Part shown: positions 1 through 11,827 of the stretch, one piece after another
Layout of the letters: every line of letters starts with the position of its first letter
Position numbering within the stretch: the stretch's first letter is position 1
DNA from: Protonemura montana
Taxonomy: Eukaryota; Arthropoda; Insecta; Plecoptera; Nemouridae
Assembly (NCBI GenBank): GCA_947568835.1
Contig: OX387604.1
Location: 19,001,076-19,065,075, forward strand
Direction: 5' to 3'
DNA: 64,000 bases
The notes under the pieces: generated by a model
Databases searched by the model: none
The model's input: the letters and a program-made list of their open reading frames with translations, nothing else
Told to the model about the DNA's origin: nothing
Position numbers and translations under genes: made by a program

Positions 1-108
1 TAGTGTATGTAGGCATCTCGAGGGAGGAATTAGAAAAGAACTAGGACGACATCAAACGTTTTGCAAGTCTTTTTCAAGTTATAACTTATGAAACTTTGTA
101 CCTTTCAG

Positions 109-393
109 GGCGTCGAGGGTCTTCCCGAAGAAGTGACTCATTTGCTTAGCCTGGCCACCACGCTGCCTCCAGTTCTCAAGTCTTGGATCTCGTACGGTCT
201 TCTGGTCGTTGGTGGCCTGCTGCTGGTCATTGCTGTCACGTGCCTGGTTCGATCCTCTGGAAGACAGGAGACCCTCAGTCTGGAAGGCACCAGCCACTAC
301 GTGAAGCCAGAGAAGAAGCCACACAACGGCAAGACGCTCGAGACTCTCAATCCTGCGTTCCTGAACGACAACGGGTCTACTACTCATCGATAA
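109..393 (+). CDS. Gene A: last exon of a CD36/class B scavenger receptor (partial)
   Basis: This is the terminal exon only; the rest lies left of the window. A pyrimidine-rich acceptor (ttgtacctttcag) precedes an in-phase exon that starts GVEGLPEEV and ends at a TAA at 391-393. It holds the membrane-proximal end of the ectodomain, a hydrophobic span (about exon residues 29-46, YGLLVVGGLLLVIAVTCL) and a cytoplasmic tail of about 48 residues. The start aligns with the last exons of genes B, C and D (NQVGLPW, SMDELPD, VIDEVPA), all phase 0. This family is anchored by two membrane spans with the ectodomain facing outside or a lysosomal lumen. The tail is rich in K, N and T and shows no obvious acidic di-leucine lysosomal signal. 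The ligand cannot be told. The frame from the ATG at 88 is intron sequence and is not the start. Confidence 0.85.
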   Translation, partial: GVEGLPEEVTHLLSLATTLPPVLKSWISYGLLVVGGLLLVIAVTCLVRSSGRQETLSLEGTSHYVKPEKKPHNGKTLETLNPAFLNDNGSTTHR

Positions 394-2488
394 GACGTCT
401 TGATATGCGTAGTGCTCGATGCACAGCTAGGGATCAATGAGAAACACTGAGGTAGATCTTCACCAAATGTTTTCGAACCTATTCAAATACAAAACAAAAC
501 GGTTACAAATGTAGCTTGGAGCATGGAGAGAAATTGATTGAGTGTGATAGTCTTCCTTATGAAGAGACCGGTGCTATTCGAGAAAAACGGACTTATTAGC
601 CTCTTTTCTCGCAGAGTTGGCCATCTCTTCTTATTGGCCCTTTGAACAGACTCTCTATTGTTAGCAGAGTTAGATTTTTGTTTAATTGATATTCCAATGT
701 ACGATAGGGTGGTGTTTTTTCCCTCATGAGTGGGCCGAAGGTTTCCTGGTTATGAAGGACCTCGGCACTCTTTCTTGTTTGTAAATATTCATGCTGTTTT
801 AAGTGTAATTCTCTGCAGTCCCGACTAAAAGAGGAACACAGTCCAGTAGCTGGCTCCACTGGCAGTTATTGTATTATTAACTATAGAGGTTGCTTGAAAT
901 GATGCTCAATATTGTAAAAAAAATCAATCGTTATCCGTCCACATGGAAAACTACCTTAAAATTGTTATCAAATGAATATAAATTTGTTTTATTTTGTGCA
1001 TTTTTTATCTCTATAATACACACTAGGTTTTAAATTGAACCGACTTTTCATTTCAGTATCCCCGTGGGTATTCCTCTGTCCTGTACCCCTGTATTTCCCA
1101 ATGTGTTTGCCAGTGTTTCCCAATGTGTGGTGCGCGTACCCCCTGAGGTAGGTACGCGAAGAGTTAGGTGGGGTACACTAAACTTGCTGGAGAGACATAT
1201 GTCTGAAATATTTTTTTCCGAATTTTAAGTATGGGCAACGCCACAAATTGAGTGTTGTCATCCACATTTTCTCAGCTTTCCAATGGCGTTTTTATTTTTC
1301 GGTATCTTTAAAAGTTCTGAAGTTGGGACGGCTGCACATCCAGTGCATATCCAGTGCACATGCTATGTTCATCCTGTCTTCTAAGTGAACTGTTAGCTGC
1401 GAGGAAAAGAATTGCGTGGGAAGAAGAAACTAGCGTCAAAGAATTTAAATCATATTTTGGCATGGTAAGGGAGTAAAGGATTATTGTGTTTTATTGTTTT
1501 TATTATAACTATGTATGTATTCTACAAATTGTTAAAACAATGTTCTTGTTAAAAACAATAATAAATAAATAAATAAACTAACTGCAATCGGACATTGCAA
1601 ATTCGCCTTCGCTTTGCGCATTGCGCTGTTTCAGTGCGAAAGTGTCGTCGAAAATTGTACGATTTCTTCCCGCGCTGCGTTAATATATAGCACTTCTAGG
1701 GCCCGGCTGTCAGTACGAGTTATCAAAACAACCTTTTTGTGCCGAATTAAATCTGGAGGAAAATATATTTTCCGCTTAGCTACGCTATTTTGGCTGTCGA
1801 ACTTGAGTTAATTCTGATATTCAATTTCCTTAAGAGAGCAAAAATAAAAAATCAAAAACATATTTGAGCAGATCGCGTATTTTAATCGCTTAGAGTTCCT
1901 GATTTTTTTTTTCAAATGAGACTCATCAAATAAATTTGTTGAATTTTAGTGATTAGGAGAGAAATTGATTTTTTTTTCAGATCTTATTTTGTGAATTTCT
2001 GCAAGCGGTTTTGTAGTCTACACCTAGGTTAATCATATGAATTAAAATAAATATACAGAGAGGGTGGGGTAAGGTTACCAGGTGTCTGACACATACAAAG
2101 TGACGAAAACAAGAGATAAACCTTGGCTCCCAGTCCACCAAAGAAGCATAATTTGTCGTGATAAATTATTGGTTTCCATTTTGCAAACGCAGATTGAAGA
2201 AGATGCGTGATTACAGGTATTATAGACGAAGACGAATTGCACTGTCATCTTCCTCTCAAGGTAGCAGAATTAAGAGACGCGCCGTATCAACATAGGTTTA
2301 TCGTCAGATGACAAAAGATCACGAAACACAATAGAGATTTACGCAAGATATCTCGATTTCCGGTTCGTCTCTCGAGGACAATTTATATTTAATATTATTG
2401 ATTATGGTGTATTGACAGCAGAATCTTTCTTAGCCTGTCGACTTTGCTGCCCGCGTTCGATGCCAGGAAATCTTAAGTGCAGGTCAAA
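394..2488. other. Gene A downstream DNA, no gene recognised
   Basis: AT-rich non-coding sequence that includes the 3' UTR of gene A. A short (AAAT)n run lies near 1559-1577. I found no conserved coding segment, and the short open frames lack splice context or similarity. The polyadenylation site of gene A is not clear. Confidence 0.5.
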
Positions 2489-2489
2489 G

Positions 2490-2948
2490 ATGCAGTCCAA
2501 ACACATGCAGTCCAAACACATGCAGACCAAAGACATGCAGTCCAAAGACATGCAGTCCAAAGACATGCAGTCCAAAGACATGCAGTCCAAAGACATGCAG
2601 TCCAAAGACATGCAGTCCAAAGACATGCAGTCCAAAGACATGCAGTCCAAAGACATGCAGTCCAAAGACATGCAGTCCAAAGACATGCAGTCCAAAGACA
2701 AGCAGTCCAAAGACATGCAGTCCAAAGACATGCAGACTAAAGACAAGCAGTCCAAAGACATGCAGTCCAAAGACATGCAGTCCAAAGACATGCAGTCCAA
2801 AGATATGCAGTCCAAAGACATGCAGTCCAAAGACATGCAGTCCAAAGACATGCAGTCCAAAGACATGCAGTCCAAAGACATGCAGTCCAAAGACATGCAG
2901 TCCAAAGACATGCAGTCCATAGACATGCAGTCCAAAGACATGCAGACC
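2490..2948. repeat. 15-bp minisatellite, about 30 copies
   Basis: Nearly perfect head-to-tail copies of ATGCAGTCCAAAGAC, with a few variants (AAACAC, AGACCAA, AAGCAG). The unit is a multiple of three and stop-free on several frames, which creates false open frames on both strands. Confidence 0.95.
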
Positions 2949-4085
2949 TATTTCACCCCCAATCTTTTAGCAAGACCCCAGTAACCATAAAACAACAAGA
3001 CCCAGGGAAACATTTATCCCATTTGCTTTATTTCCATAATATTGTATTTATTGTTGCCAGTAATAAGATGAAGTTGCATTTAAATCGGTTCCTAAAGATT
3101 CTCCTTACGGATTAAATACAAAGATACCATGTGAGCGTCAACTTAGTACTTAAAACAAGATGGTTTACAACTGAGGTTATATGGAGTCTAGAGCAAATTA
3201 AATGTACATATTAAACAAAATTACAAGAAATGTAGCAGTTTATCCTCCTATGAATGCTCTTGAGCCCACATTTCACTCCAACAAGATGACACGTACATAA
3301 CACTAATAGGAAGAGTTCGGCCTTTCCTCCAAAACCTTGGCCCAGCCATTTCGTTCAAACTCCAAGCCCTCCCTCCAAAGGTTTGGTATTACCTTATACC
3401 AATGCACGAGTCTTACCGTAAGTCGGTGTATGCGTATGTTTGGTACTGTCCTATTACCAAATCGCTAGCAGCGTGCTTAGATTCGTAATAGGGCTATGGG
3501 GTCAAGGTTGTCCGCACAACTTTGTACCACGCGAAAAATTTGTCAATTTTGGCAAAACCCGTTTATCGTGAAACGATCACATTTCAATGTTAACTGGGTG
3601 CTTACCGATTATCTTCTACATATGGAACAAGCTTCGTTGGCCAATCTTGAAGAAAGCAAGTCAATTACTGCACTATTACATTCTGTGAGGTGGGACGATC
3701 AATAGTCGCTGGCTGCTCCCCCAATATCATCAACCTTGATTCATCGAGTTACATCTTATCTTGCCACCTTGTTCCTATGTTTTTAACTTACAATATCATG
3801 ACAATTAAACAGGAAAATGTTCAACCAATAATTGGCAGCGTTTAGTAATTTCTTTCCTTTTATATAGGTATACAAGAAGCGGCAACTTAGTTGTTTCTAC
3901 CACGGAGAAAATAGTACGTACTCAGTGTACGGCACTTACATCTCTCGGTGATGCTTTTCTTCTTTCTCACTCGCAGAGAAAACCCAATGAAAACACTCTG
4001 AGCGCAACTTTGCACCTGTCTATAGCTCCGTGACGTCACCTTTGGTCGGGTCTTGTGGGGTTTAAGTTGCATTCCTATTTGAGGA
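2949..4085. other. Intergenic DNA, nothing recognised
   Basis: AT-rich single-copy-looking sequence. The open frame at 3496-3705 has no recognisable domain or splice partner. Confidence 0.5.
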
Positions 4086-4089
4086 AGTA

Positions 4090-5768
4090 CCGTTAAAGCA
4101 CAAACCAAAGCAACCAACCAAAGCAACCAAAGCAACCAAAGCCACTAACCAAAGTAACCAACCAAAACAACCAACCAAAAGGAGTCCAAGCGAACAGAAG
4201 CGAGTCCAAGCACACAGATGCGAGTCCAAGCACACAGAAGTGAGTCCAAGCACACAGAAGTGAGTCCAAGTACACAGAAGCGAGTCCAAGCACACAGAAG
4301 CGAGTCCAAGCACACACAGAAGCGAGTCCAAGCACACAGAAGCGAGTCCAAGCACACACAGAAGCGAGTCCAAGCACACACAGAAGCGAGTCCAAGCACA
4401 CACAGAAGCGAGTCCAAGCACACAGAAGCGAGTCCAAGCACACAGAAGCGAGTCCAAGCACACAGAAGCGAGTCCAAGTACACAGAAGCGAGTCCAAGCA
4501 CACACAGAAGCGAGTCCAAGCACACACAGAAGCGAGTCCAAGCACACAGAAGCGAGTCCAAGCACACACAGAAGCGAGTCCAAGCACACACAGAAGTGAG
4601 TCCAAGCACACAGAAGTGAGTCCAAGCACACAGAAGCGAGTCCAAGCACACACAGAAGCGAGTCCAAGCACACAGAAGCGAGTCCAAGCACACACAGAAG
4701 CGAGTCCAAGCACACAGAAGCGAGTCCAAGCACACAGAAGCGAGTCCAAGCACACACAGAAGCGAGTCCAAGCACACACAGAAGCGAGTCCAAGCACACA
4801 CAGAAGCGAGTCCAAGCACACACAGAAGTGAGTCCAAGCACACAGAAGCGAGTCCAAGCACACAGAAGCGAGTCCAAGCACACAGAAGCGAGTCCAAGCA
4901 CACAGAAGCGAGTCCAAGCACACACAGAAGCGAGTCCAAGCACACAGAAGCGAGTCCAAGCACACACAGAAGCGAGTCCAAGCACACAGAAGCGAGTCCA
5001 AGTACACAGAAGCGAGTCCAAGTACACAGAAGCGAGTCCAAGCACACAGAAGCGAGTCCAAGCACACACAGAAGCGAGTCCAAGCACACACAGAAGCGAG
5101 TCCAAGCACACAGATGCGAGTTCAAGCACACAGAAGCGAGTCCAAGCACACAGATGCGAGTTCAAGCACACAGATGCGAGTCCAAGTACACAGAAGCGAG
5201 TCCAAGCACACAGAAGCGAGTCCAAGCACACAGATGCGAGTTCAAGCACACAGAAGCGAGTCCAAGCACACACAGAAGTGAGTCCAAGCACACAGAAGCG
5301 AGTCCAAGCACACACAGAAGCGAGTCCAAGCACACAGAAGCGAGTCCAAGTACACAGAAGCGAGTCCAAGCACACACAGAAGCGAGTCCAAGCACACAGA
5401 AGCGAGTCCAAGCACACAGAAGCGAGTCCAAGCACACAGAAGTGAGTCCAAGCACACACAGAAGCGAGTCCAAGTACACAGAAGCGAGTCCAAGCACACA
5501 GAAGCGAGTCCAAGTACACAGAAGCGAGTCCAAGTACACAGAATCGAGTCCAAGCACACAGAAGTGAGTCCAAGTACACAGAAGCGAGTCCAAGTACACA
5601 GAATCGAGTCCAAGCACACAGAAGCGAGTCCAAGCACACAGAATCGAGTCCAAGCACACAGAAGTGAGTCCAAGCACACAGAAGTGAGTCCAAGCACACA
5701 GAAGCGAGTCCAAGTACACAGAAGCGAGTCCAAGCACACAAGCGAGTCCAAGCACACAGATGCGAACC
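4090..5768. repeat. 20/22-bp minisatellite, about 75-80 copies
   Basis: Begins with a short CAACCAAAG-type tract (4098-4180). It then becomes copies of AAGCGAGTCCAAGCACACAG, with many units carrying one extra CA (CACACACAG), so 20- and 22-bp units are interspersed. Point variants (AAGTGAG, GATGCGAG, CAAGTACAC, GAATCGAG) recur in clusters. Open on both strands because the units lack stops; not coding. Confidence 0.95.
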
Positions 5769-6365
5769 AAACCACTTGGTATTCCGCATGTGAATAAAAC
5801 GATCGGGACAACTGCCCTTCAGGATTTTCTGTGTCAAGGTCGTTGCGGTGGGCAGAGTTCATCGCGGGCGTCGAGTGTCTCTTTGACGACGCCGACGCCG
5901 AGTTTCGCGGGTTCTCATGGGCGATAGAGAAGTGCAAAAATAATCAATCTGTTGTAATTCAACAGTCACTTGCAAAGTGGAAATGTCCGCAGATTCAATT
6001 CTGTTTCTACTTACTCTTTTTGTCGTTTGCTGCAGGGATGGTGGTCCTTTAAAACTTTTGGTTTCCTTTGTTTTATTTTTGGCTATTCGCTCTATTTAGC
6101 GATGTTTAATTTCTATTCTTCGTACAATTGTTTGCTTGCGATACCCGTCTTGTTTAAGTTGTTTTTCAGCAAATTTGAATTTTAAAGATGAAGAAATTCA
6201 TAGATTTAAATTGAAAGTTGTTGTACTTGTACCTGGATTGGGAACCCGAAGTTTAATCTCGATATGTATCAGTACTCCCACGTCAAAATCAAACCATCGA
6301 GCTCACGGTCCACACGGCTCCAAAGATAGAGCACCGCTAATTACCCACAGCTCGTTCTGAACATC
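5769..6365. other. Intergenic DNA, nothing recognised
   Basis: No conserved coding segment. The short frames at 5831-6052 and 6136-6360 have no recognisable domain. Confidence 0.45.
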
Positions 6366-6622
6366 GGAACCGAATGGTTTGTCATCCAGCCTGGTGAGAT
6401 CACCGAAGTTAAGCAATACTGCGCCAGGTCAGGTACTGGATGGGTGACCACCGAACGGCTTGGTGTGTAGCAAACTCCGGGCCTCGTGAGATCACTGAAG
6501 TTAAAGAACAATGCGCTAGGTCAGGTACTGGATGGGTGACCACCGAACGGCTTGGCGTGTTGCAAACCCCGGGCCTCGTGAGATCACTGAAGTTAAACAA
6601 CACCCACCAACGCCATTAGAAC
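6366..6622 (+). mobile_element. Tandem 5S-rRNA-like SINE heads (about 2.5 units)
   Basis: Repeated blocks of about 106 bp contain GATCACCGAAGTTAAGCAA and TACTGGATGGGTGACC, which resemble the internal promoter half of 5S rRNA. They end with a scrap (CGCCATTAGAACAGT) of the same SINE's 3' region. Full-length relatives are at 24450, 28970 (-), 38341 and 42604 (-). Heads joined in tandem are not a functional 5S gene, since neither the 5' nor the 3' stem is intact. Confidence 0.75.
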
Positions 6623-6649
6623 AGTTTAGAACAGTGCCGAAGGAAATGA

Positions 6650-6755
6650 AAATGTGACTGAAATTTGACTGAAATTTGACTAAAATGTGACTTAAATGTG
6701 ACTGAAATTTGACTGGAATTTGACTAAAATGTGACTGAAATGTAACTGATATTCG
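6650..6755. repeat. 11/12-bp degenerate repeat (TGACTGAAATT type)
   Basis: About nine imperfect copies of TGACTGAAATT / TGACTAAAATG in a row, directly after the SINE heads. Confidence 0.8.
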
Positions 6756-7019
6756 ATAATTCTCTGAAGACTGGATCTTCGATTATCTTTGTGTCGAAAT
6801 GTGTTCACACCTCGTTTGTCATTGATTGCACCTAATCCGTTGACAGTCTACGCAGAAACCCGAGGCCGGCCAAACATGAAAAGCAAACGTCTTGAAGGAT
6901 CCTCGCGACAACAAACATCACAATAGCAATTGTTTCTCTTTGATAAATCAGCGAGCATAGATGTCGCTCGGCTCGTCGCATTCTTTGTTCCTCTATTGCC
7001 TTAACCTTCAGCTCGTGTG

Positions 7020-7610
7020 CGTGTTGCCTGGTGCACTGGGTTCGATTCCCTGCCCAAATAGTCAGCTGGACTGAGTTCGATTCCCTGCCCAAATAGATCG
7101 TTGGACTGGGGTCGGTTTCCTGCCCAATTAGTCCGTTGGACTGGGTTCGATTCCCTGCTCAAATAGTCCGTTGGACTAGGGTCAATTCCCTGCCCAAATA
7201 GTCAGCTGGACTAAGTTCGATTCCCTGCCCATATAGTCCGTTGGACTGGGTTCGATTCCCTGCCCAAATAGTCCGTTGGACTAGGGTCGGTTCCCTGCCC
7301 AAATAGTCCGTTGGACGAGGGTCGGTTCCCTGCCCAAATAGTCAGCTGGACTGAGTTCGATTCCCTGCCCATATAGTCCGTTGGACTGGGTTCGATTCCC
7401 TGCCCAAATAGTCCGTTGGACTAGGGTCGGTTCCCTGCCCAAATAGTCCGTTGGACGAGGGTCGGTTCCCTGCCCAAATAGTCAGCTGGACTGAGTAAGA
7501 TTCCCTGCCCAAATAGTCCGTTGGACTAGGGTCGGTTCCCTGCCCAAATAGTCCGTTGGACGAGGGTCGGTTCCTGCCCAAATAGTCCGTTGGACTGGGA
7601 TCGATTCCCC
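7020..7610. repeat. About 35-bp minisatellite carrying a tRNA B-box-like core
   Basis: About 16 copies of a unit containing GGTTCGATTCCCTGCCCAAA followed by TAGTCCGTTGGACTG. GGTTCGATTCC matches the RNA polymerase III B box (tRNA T-arm). Variants (GGTCGGTTCC, CAGCTGGACTGAG) alternate, and a block (7210-7330 and 7343-7470) is itself duplicated. Only a T-arm-like part is present, so this is not a set of tRNA genes. Confidence 0.85.
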
Positions 7611-7614
7611 AACA

Positions 7615-7705
7615 TTTTGCTGTGTTTAACGACACAAGCTTTTTCAAACCGCTATAGAGACACCATGGTCTAATGGCGTCCGTAAATGACAAGCGAATAA
7701 CGAGA
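7615..7705 (-). mobile_element. 3' fragment of the 5S-derived SINE
   Basis: Resembles the reverse complement of the SINE 3' end (GTGTTTAACGAC ... TCTAATGGCGTC), as in the full copies at 28970 and 42604. It abuts the B-box minisatellite. Confidence 0.6.
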
Positions 7706-8129
7706 ATGAAAACAAATATTTGTGGGCGGGGTAGAAACCTAGTGCCCTCTGAGAATGTTAGGACTTTTCTCAAAAGGCACAGCAAGTATTGAAATCGTCA
7801 ATTAATATGTTATCGTACTACTTCAAAGAAATCAGTAACTTTTCACAGTCCATCTCGGAACTTTGATTATGCTCGTATGCGAACACTGAGGGTAAATAAA
7901 ACGTATTTGAAGATAAAAAATAAACTGCTGATTTGCATGTATTATACAAAATATTTGCAAAATATCACGTTGTAAAAGTAGCATCCTTATTGTGATTTTC
8001 TTCCAAATTTATCAATTATTTACTACTCATCTATTGACTTGTAGAGAGCTTTGATGACCACTCGTAATTGAGAAGAAAACCAAGTTCAATAAATCAAATT
8101 AATTGACTAGTGGCGCTCTTTCATTACCA
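7706..8129. other. Intergenic DNA, nothing recognised
   Basis: AT-rich, with no conserved frame. Confidence 0.4.
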
Positions 8130-8425
8130 GGATCGACCAGGATCGAACTGGATCGATCGGCCACCTTCTGAATGGAAGGCAGACATGGCACTCTCAGTAC
8201 CAGGATAGCCGGCCACCAGGATCGAACCTGGGACCTCCCGAATGCAAGGCAGACTTGGCACTTTCACTACCAGGATAGCCGGCCACCAAGGTCGAACCTG
8301 GGACCTCCCGAATGCAAGGCAGACATGGCGCTCTCACTACCAGGATAGCCGGCCATCAGGGTCGAACCTGGGACTTCCCGAATGCAAGGCTCTTACTACC
8401 AGGATTGAACCTGGATCCTCCCGTT
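8130..8425 (-). repeat. 70-bp tandem repeat with tRNA-3'-half-like unit
   Basis: Starts of AGCCGGCCA recur at 8207, 8277 and 8347, a 70-bp period. On the minus strand each unit reads GGGAGGTCCCAGGTTCGA followed by TCCTGG, like a tRNA variable region and T-arm preceded by an anticodon-arm-like CCTTGCATTCGG. Two related units lie at 43032-43190 on the plus strand. Probably tRNA-derived SINE pieces amplified in tandem; no complete cloverleaf was seen. Confidence 0.7.
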
Positions 8426-9569
8426 ATTAAGATAGGTTCGGAAATGACTAGCTGCTGTTCGTCTCGAAGCGAGAAGCCATGACGTAGCCAGATCCGAAAC
8501 GAGTCTGACGTCAAGAATTGTTCCCATCTTACGTGCAGAAAGCCACGCAGCCTACAAGTTCAATCAAGGAATGCCGTCCCAAGCACGTCAAAACAATTCG
8601 CATTTAGCGAACGATATCAAGCAGACCATTTTTTTTGCTTGGTGTTATTACCTGCTGGTCCGTTGTGTACGCTCTGCGTCGCGTAGCTTGTCGTGACCTC
8701 ACAGGTCTGCTGGCCTACGTGGTCTAAGACATGGCAGGCCGCTCCGTGCGTCTTCGTCTTTTCCAGGGACCACAGGTCCTCCGGTAACTCGGAGCAGCGC
8801 CCGGATGTTGGCACAGTATTCATTGACACAGATTAAAAGTCGCGAGTCGCTGGTCGCTAGTCGCTAGTCGCTAGTCGTTATTTGCATGTTTTCTTTATTA
8901 CGATGTTTCCTCATCAGGGATTTGCGCTCGGCATCTTCTCCTTTCACAGATTCTATCAGCAGCTGTCGTGATTCTTGTTCCTGTAATCGTTCTTTTTGTT
9001 CGCTTTTTGTGGGTAAGTGAAGGGTACCTAATTGTTGATTGCATAAACCAGAACAATTAATATATTGCGATTGCATGTTTGCGATCAATTCAGCATCGGA
9101 AGATTAGAGAACAATCTTGTGGTTTCCTGTTGCAAGAAGCGAAGGACTTTCAGGACATCGCAATTTTTTTCTTCGCTTTAAGTGTCAAGATGTTGATGCT
9201 TTATAATAAAAAGATTTCAAATTGAGTAATAATATTGCAGTTACACAAGACCTCCGTGATTAAGAGGAATGACAGTAGTTAATGCCAGGCTGATTTTTTG
9301 AAAAAAATAATACTTTATCCTTTAAGACCAATGTAAAAAAATTCCTGTTAAAAAATGCTTTTTATTCTGTCAAAGAGTTTTTACATTTCAAACACATAAC
9401 ATAGAACATAGATTTTAGATATTGACTTGTCATATGCCATTATGTATACATGGTTCTTTAATGATACAATAAAAGCAATTTCAATTTCAATTTCAAAAAA
9501 TCCTCTGCACCGCCAAACAAAACTGCAATATGTCAACGATCAAGAAAAATTAGTAATCCATAAAAACTC
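8426..9569. other. Intergenic DNA with a short CGCTAGT repeat
   Basis: Nothing coding recognised. A small tract of GTCGCTAGTCGCTAGT lies near 8845-8878. Confidence 0.4.
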
Positions 9570-9662
9570 TCTGCTCTGAAACTCTCTGCTCTGAAACTCT
9601 GTGTCTGAAACTCTGTGCTCTGAAACTCTGTGCTCTGAAACTCTGTGCTCTGAAACTCTGTA
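9568..9662. repeat. 15-bp repeat (GAAACTCTGTGCTCT), about 6 copies
   Basis: Short tandem array with minor variants (CTGCTCT, GTGTCT). Confidence 0.85.
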
Positions 9663-10019
9663 CTTTATTAGACCAAGGCGTCCAGAAAACCTATTTTTAT
9701 CCTGTCATGTGTTTTTGTCTTCGATGCTAATTTAGTTGTATTTGATAATCCTTACGTTTCTAAAAATATAGGGAGATACATGAATTGAACACGCGACAGA
9801 AAGGTGAATTTAGGTTAAAAAATGTGAACTTATAATTAGCAGAAGGAATTTTTTACATCTTAGACCCTCTTTTTACAGCAGATAACGTCGCAACATAAAA
9901 AAACCAAATACTAGCAGAGAATGTTTTACAAGTGTATTTAAGAAATTATAGCTGTTATAATGGTGACGATTGTTTGAATTCCAAAATTGGAATCAGTGTT
10001 AACAAAATGCGGATTTTTT
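9663..10019. other. Intergenic DNA, nothing recognised
   Basis: AT-rich, with no conserved frame. Confidence 0.4.
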
Positions 10020-10360
10020 ATTCCTGATAATTAAAGCAAGCGAAGCGAGCGGAGCAAAATCTTCAGTTTCATGGACTCCATAAAATATCACTTTTGTTTG
10101 TTTGTTACCTCGCATTATTCTTCGCGCTCTAGCGATCAAACGCCTGCTCCGATTTTAACAAAATTTCGTGTTTTTGTGTTTTCGTGTTTTCAAGTTAGAC
10201 CCCGTTTTTCAGCTAAATTAGCTAAACATTTATTAACACATTCAAAATTTACGAACATTTGCCAGTTTTGTGTAAACGTTTTGGAGTTGCACCGCCAAAA
10301 GTGTTTGATATTTTTCACCGAGCTTTGCAAATATGCGAAATACATCAAAATTAAAAAGTT
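10020..10360 (-). mobile_element. Dispersed repeat, copy 1 (related to 51255-51555)
   Basis: On the minus strand it reads AATCGGAGCAGGCGTTTGAT followed by CGCTAGAGCGCGA, then an AC-rich tract, AAGTGAT and a GCTCGCTTCGC end. The same order is on the plus strand at 51400-51550 (AATCGGTGCAGGCGTTTGGA, CGCTAGAGCGCGA, AAAGTGAT, CTCTCGCTACGCTC). Probably the 3' part of a transposable element; the family is unknown. Confidence 0.6.
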
Positions 10361-11827
10361 GCAAAGTTCTTGATGAGTTCTTGAGTAGATAGATGTTTTC
10401 TTTATTTTTTTTTTGAAATTTCCGACTTAATTTTGTGAATTGTGTCTGTTTTGCATTGATCTATGAAATAGATCGGCTTCACATTTTATCATACCAGAAC
10501 AACGCAACTCAAATTTCGTTCGTTAAGCGCTAGTAAATGGTAAATGTTAAGTGTAGTGATTACAATATCCCTGTCTTTAACTGACTCAAATTTGTACCAT
10601 TTTTAATGTTTATTATTAACCGACAATTTTCAGTACCTGTAAAAGTAACCTATACTATTTTTATGAAAGGTTAGTACCAACTGTACAATGAAATTTAGAA
10701 CATGAATTAAAAAAAATATATATTTTCCGGCACCACCCATTTACCGGCGCCGAATGACCTACCCAAGTATTGACGTACGCCACTAATTACTTTATTATCA
10801 AAACCCTTCGATTAAAATTGGCTTCTTTGTCCAACTTAATAAATCTTTTCTGACCTCTGGACAGACAGCTCAATTATTTACCCGCTTTTTTTGTCCCATT
10901 TTTTCATTGCGAATTATGATCGTAATTTTGATAACCTTTTCTTGTCCACATAGAGCAAGAGCTGACTGCATTGATTAATGGACATCTATTAGCCCCTTCT
11001 CAATGCCAAGTCATACCTCTGAATGCGAGCGTTTAGCCGCTACTTAGCATCACGTTATTCACACATTGCGTTGCGGTTTCTCGTGGCGTCGCTAGGCGTC
11101 GCGACGCCCAGCCTCCGCGCCTCGAGACGCAAATGACGCCGAAGACACGAAAGGTTTGCGAGGTCACTTTCTGCACGATACCTCCCAGCATCTTGAAATG
11201 TTTCTCAAGACGGCCTCCTGCGGTTTCAATATCCTAACTGACCGAACGTAAACGCCGTCCATACCCATGAGCAAACCTATCAATCCAAGCGTGGTATGAA
11301 ACTTTTAATATGCACAGACATAATTGAGGGGACGTGCAATTACTACCGCGTGTGCTATTATTTAATTTGGTACTATGAACCTGTGGTAATTAATTTTACC
11401 TGGAATTAAGTATAATTAGTGAGCAGCCTCGGCAACGTTATTTTCAGCTGAGTTGTCGTTGAGCTGCAGACGTTTGGTGTCAAACGCCCCAAAATTCAGC
11501 CCTAAATTCGACTCGCAGCGCTAAATGGGGACAAAGCTCTGGCACATTATGTTGTCCCAAAACCAGTGAAAACTCAGCGGTAAACCAGCGGTGAAAATTA
11601 GCGAAAACTAGTAGAAAATATAGAAAAATCAAGCGCTCCAATGTAAAAATACATTAAGCCTTACGAATTTCCACCAAGAATTGATCTGCATGTAATTTTG
11701 AAACATCAGCCAAAGTCGCATCAGCCAAAGTCGAGTGAAACCTGTCCCAGGTTAGTGAGTATAAATCGGGTGACGTAGCCGTTGAAGTGGAAGCAAACAG
11801 TGACACCAGCAGACCGGTACAAGATAA
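10361..11827. other. Intergenic DNA, nothing recognised
   Basis: Mostly AT-rich with a GC-richer patch at about 11080-11180. No conserved frame seen. Confidence 0.4.

Noticed and set aside
2402..2984. Repetitive frames (MQSKD / MSLDC repeats) on both strands
   Set aside because: 15-bp tandem repeat; both strands are open, and no exon signals or relatives were seen.
4062..5937. Several overlapping Cys/Leu-rich and Ser/Thr/Lys-rich long frames
   Set aside because: All lie in the 20/22-bp minisatellite and are open on both strands by composition.
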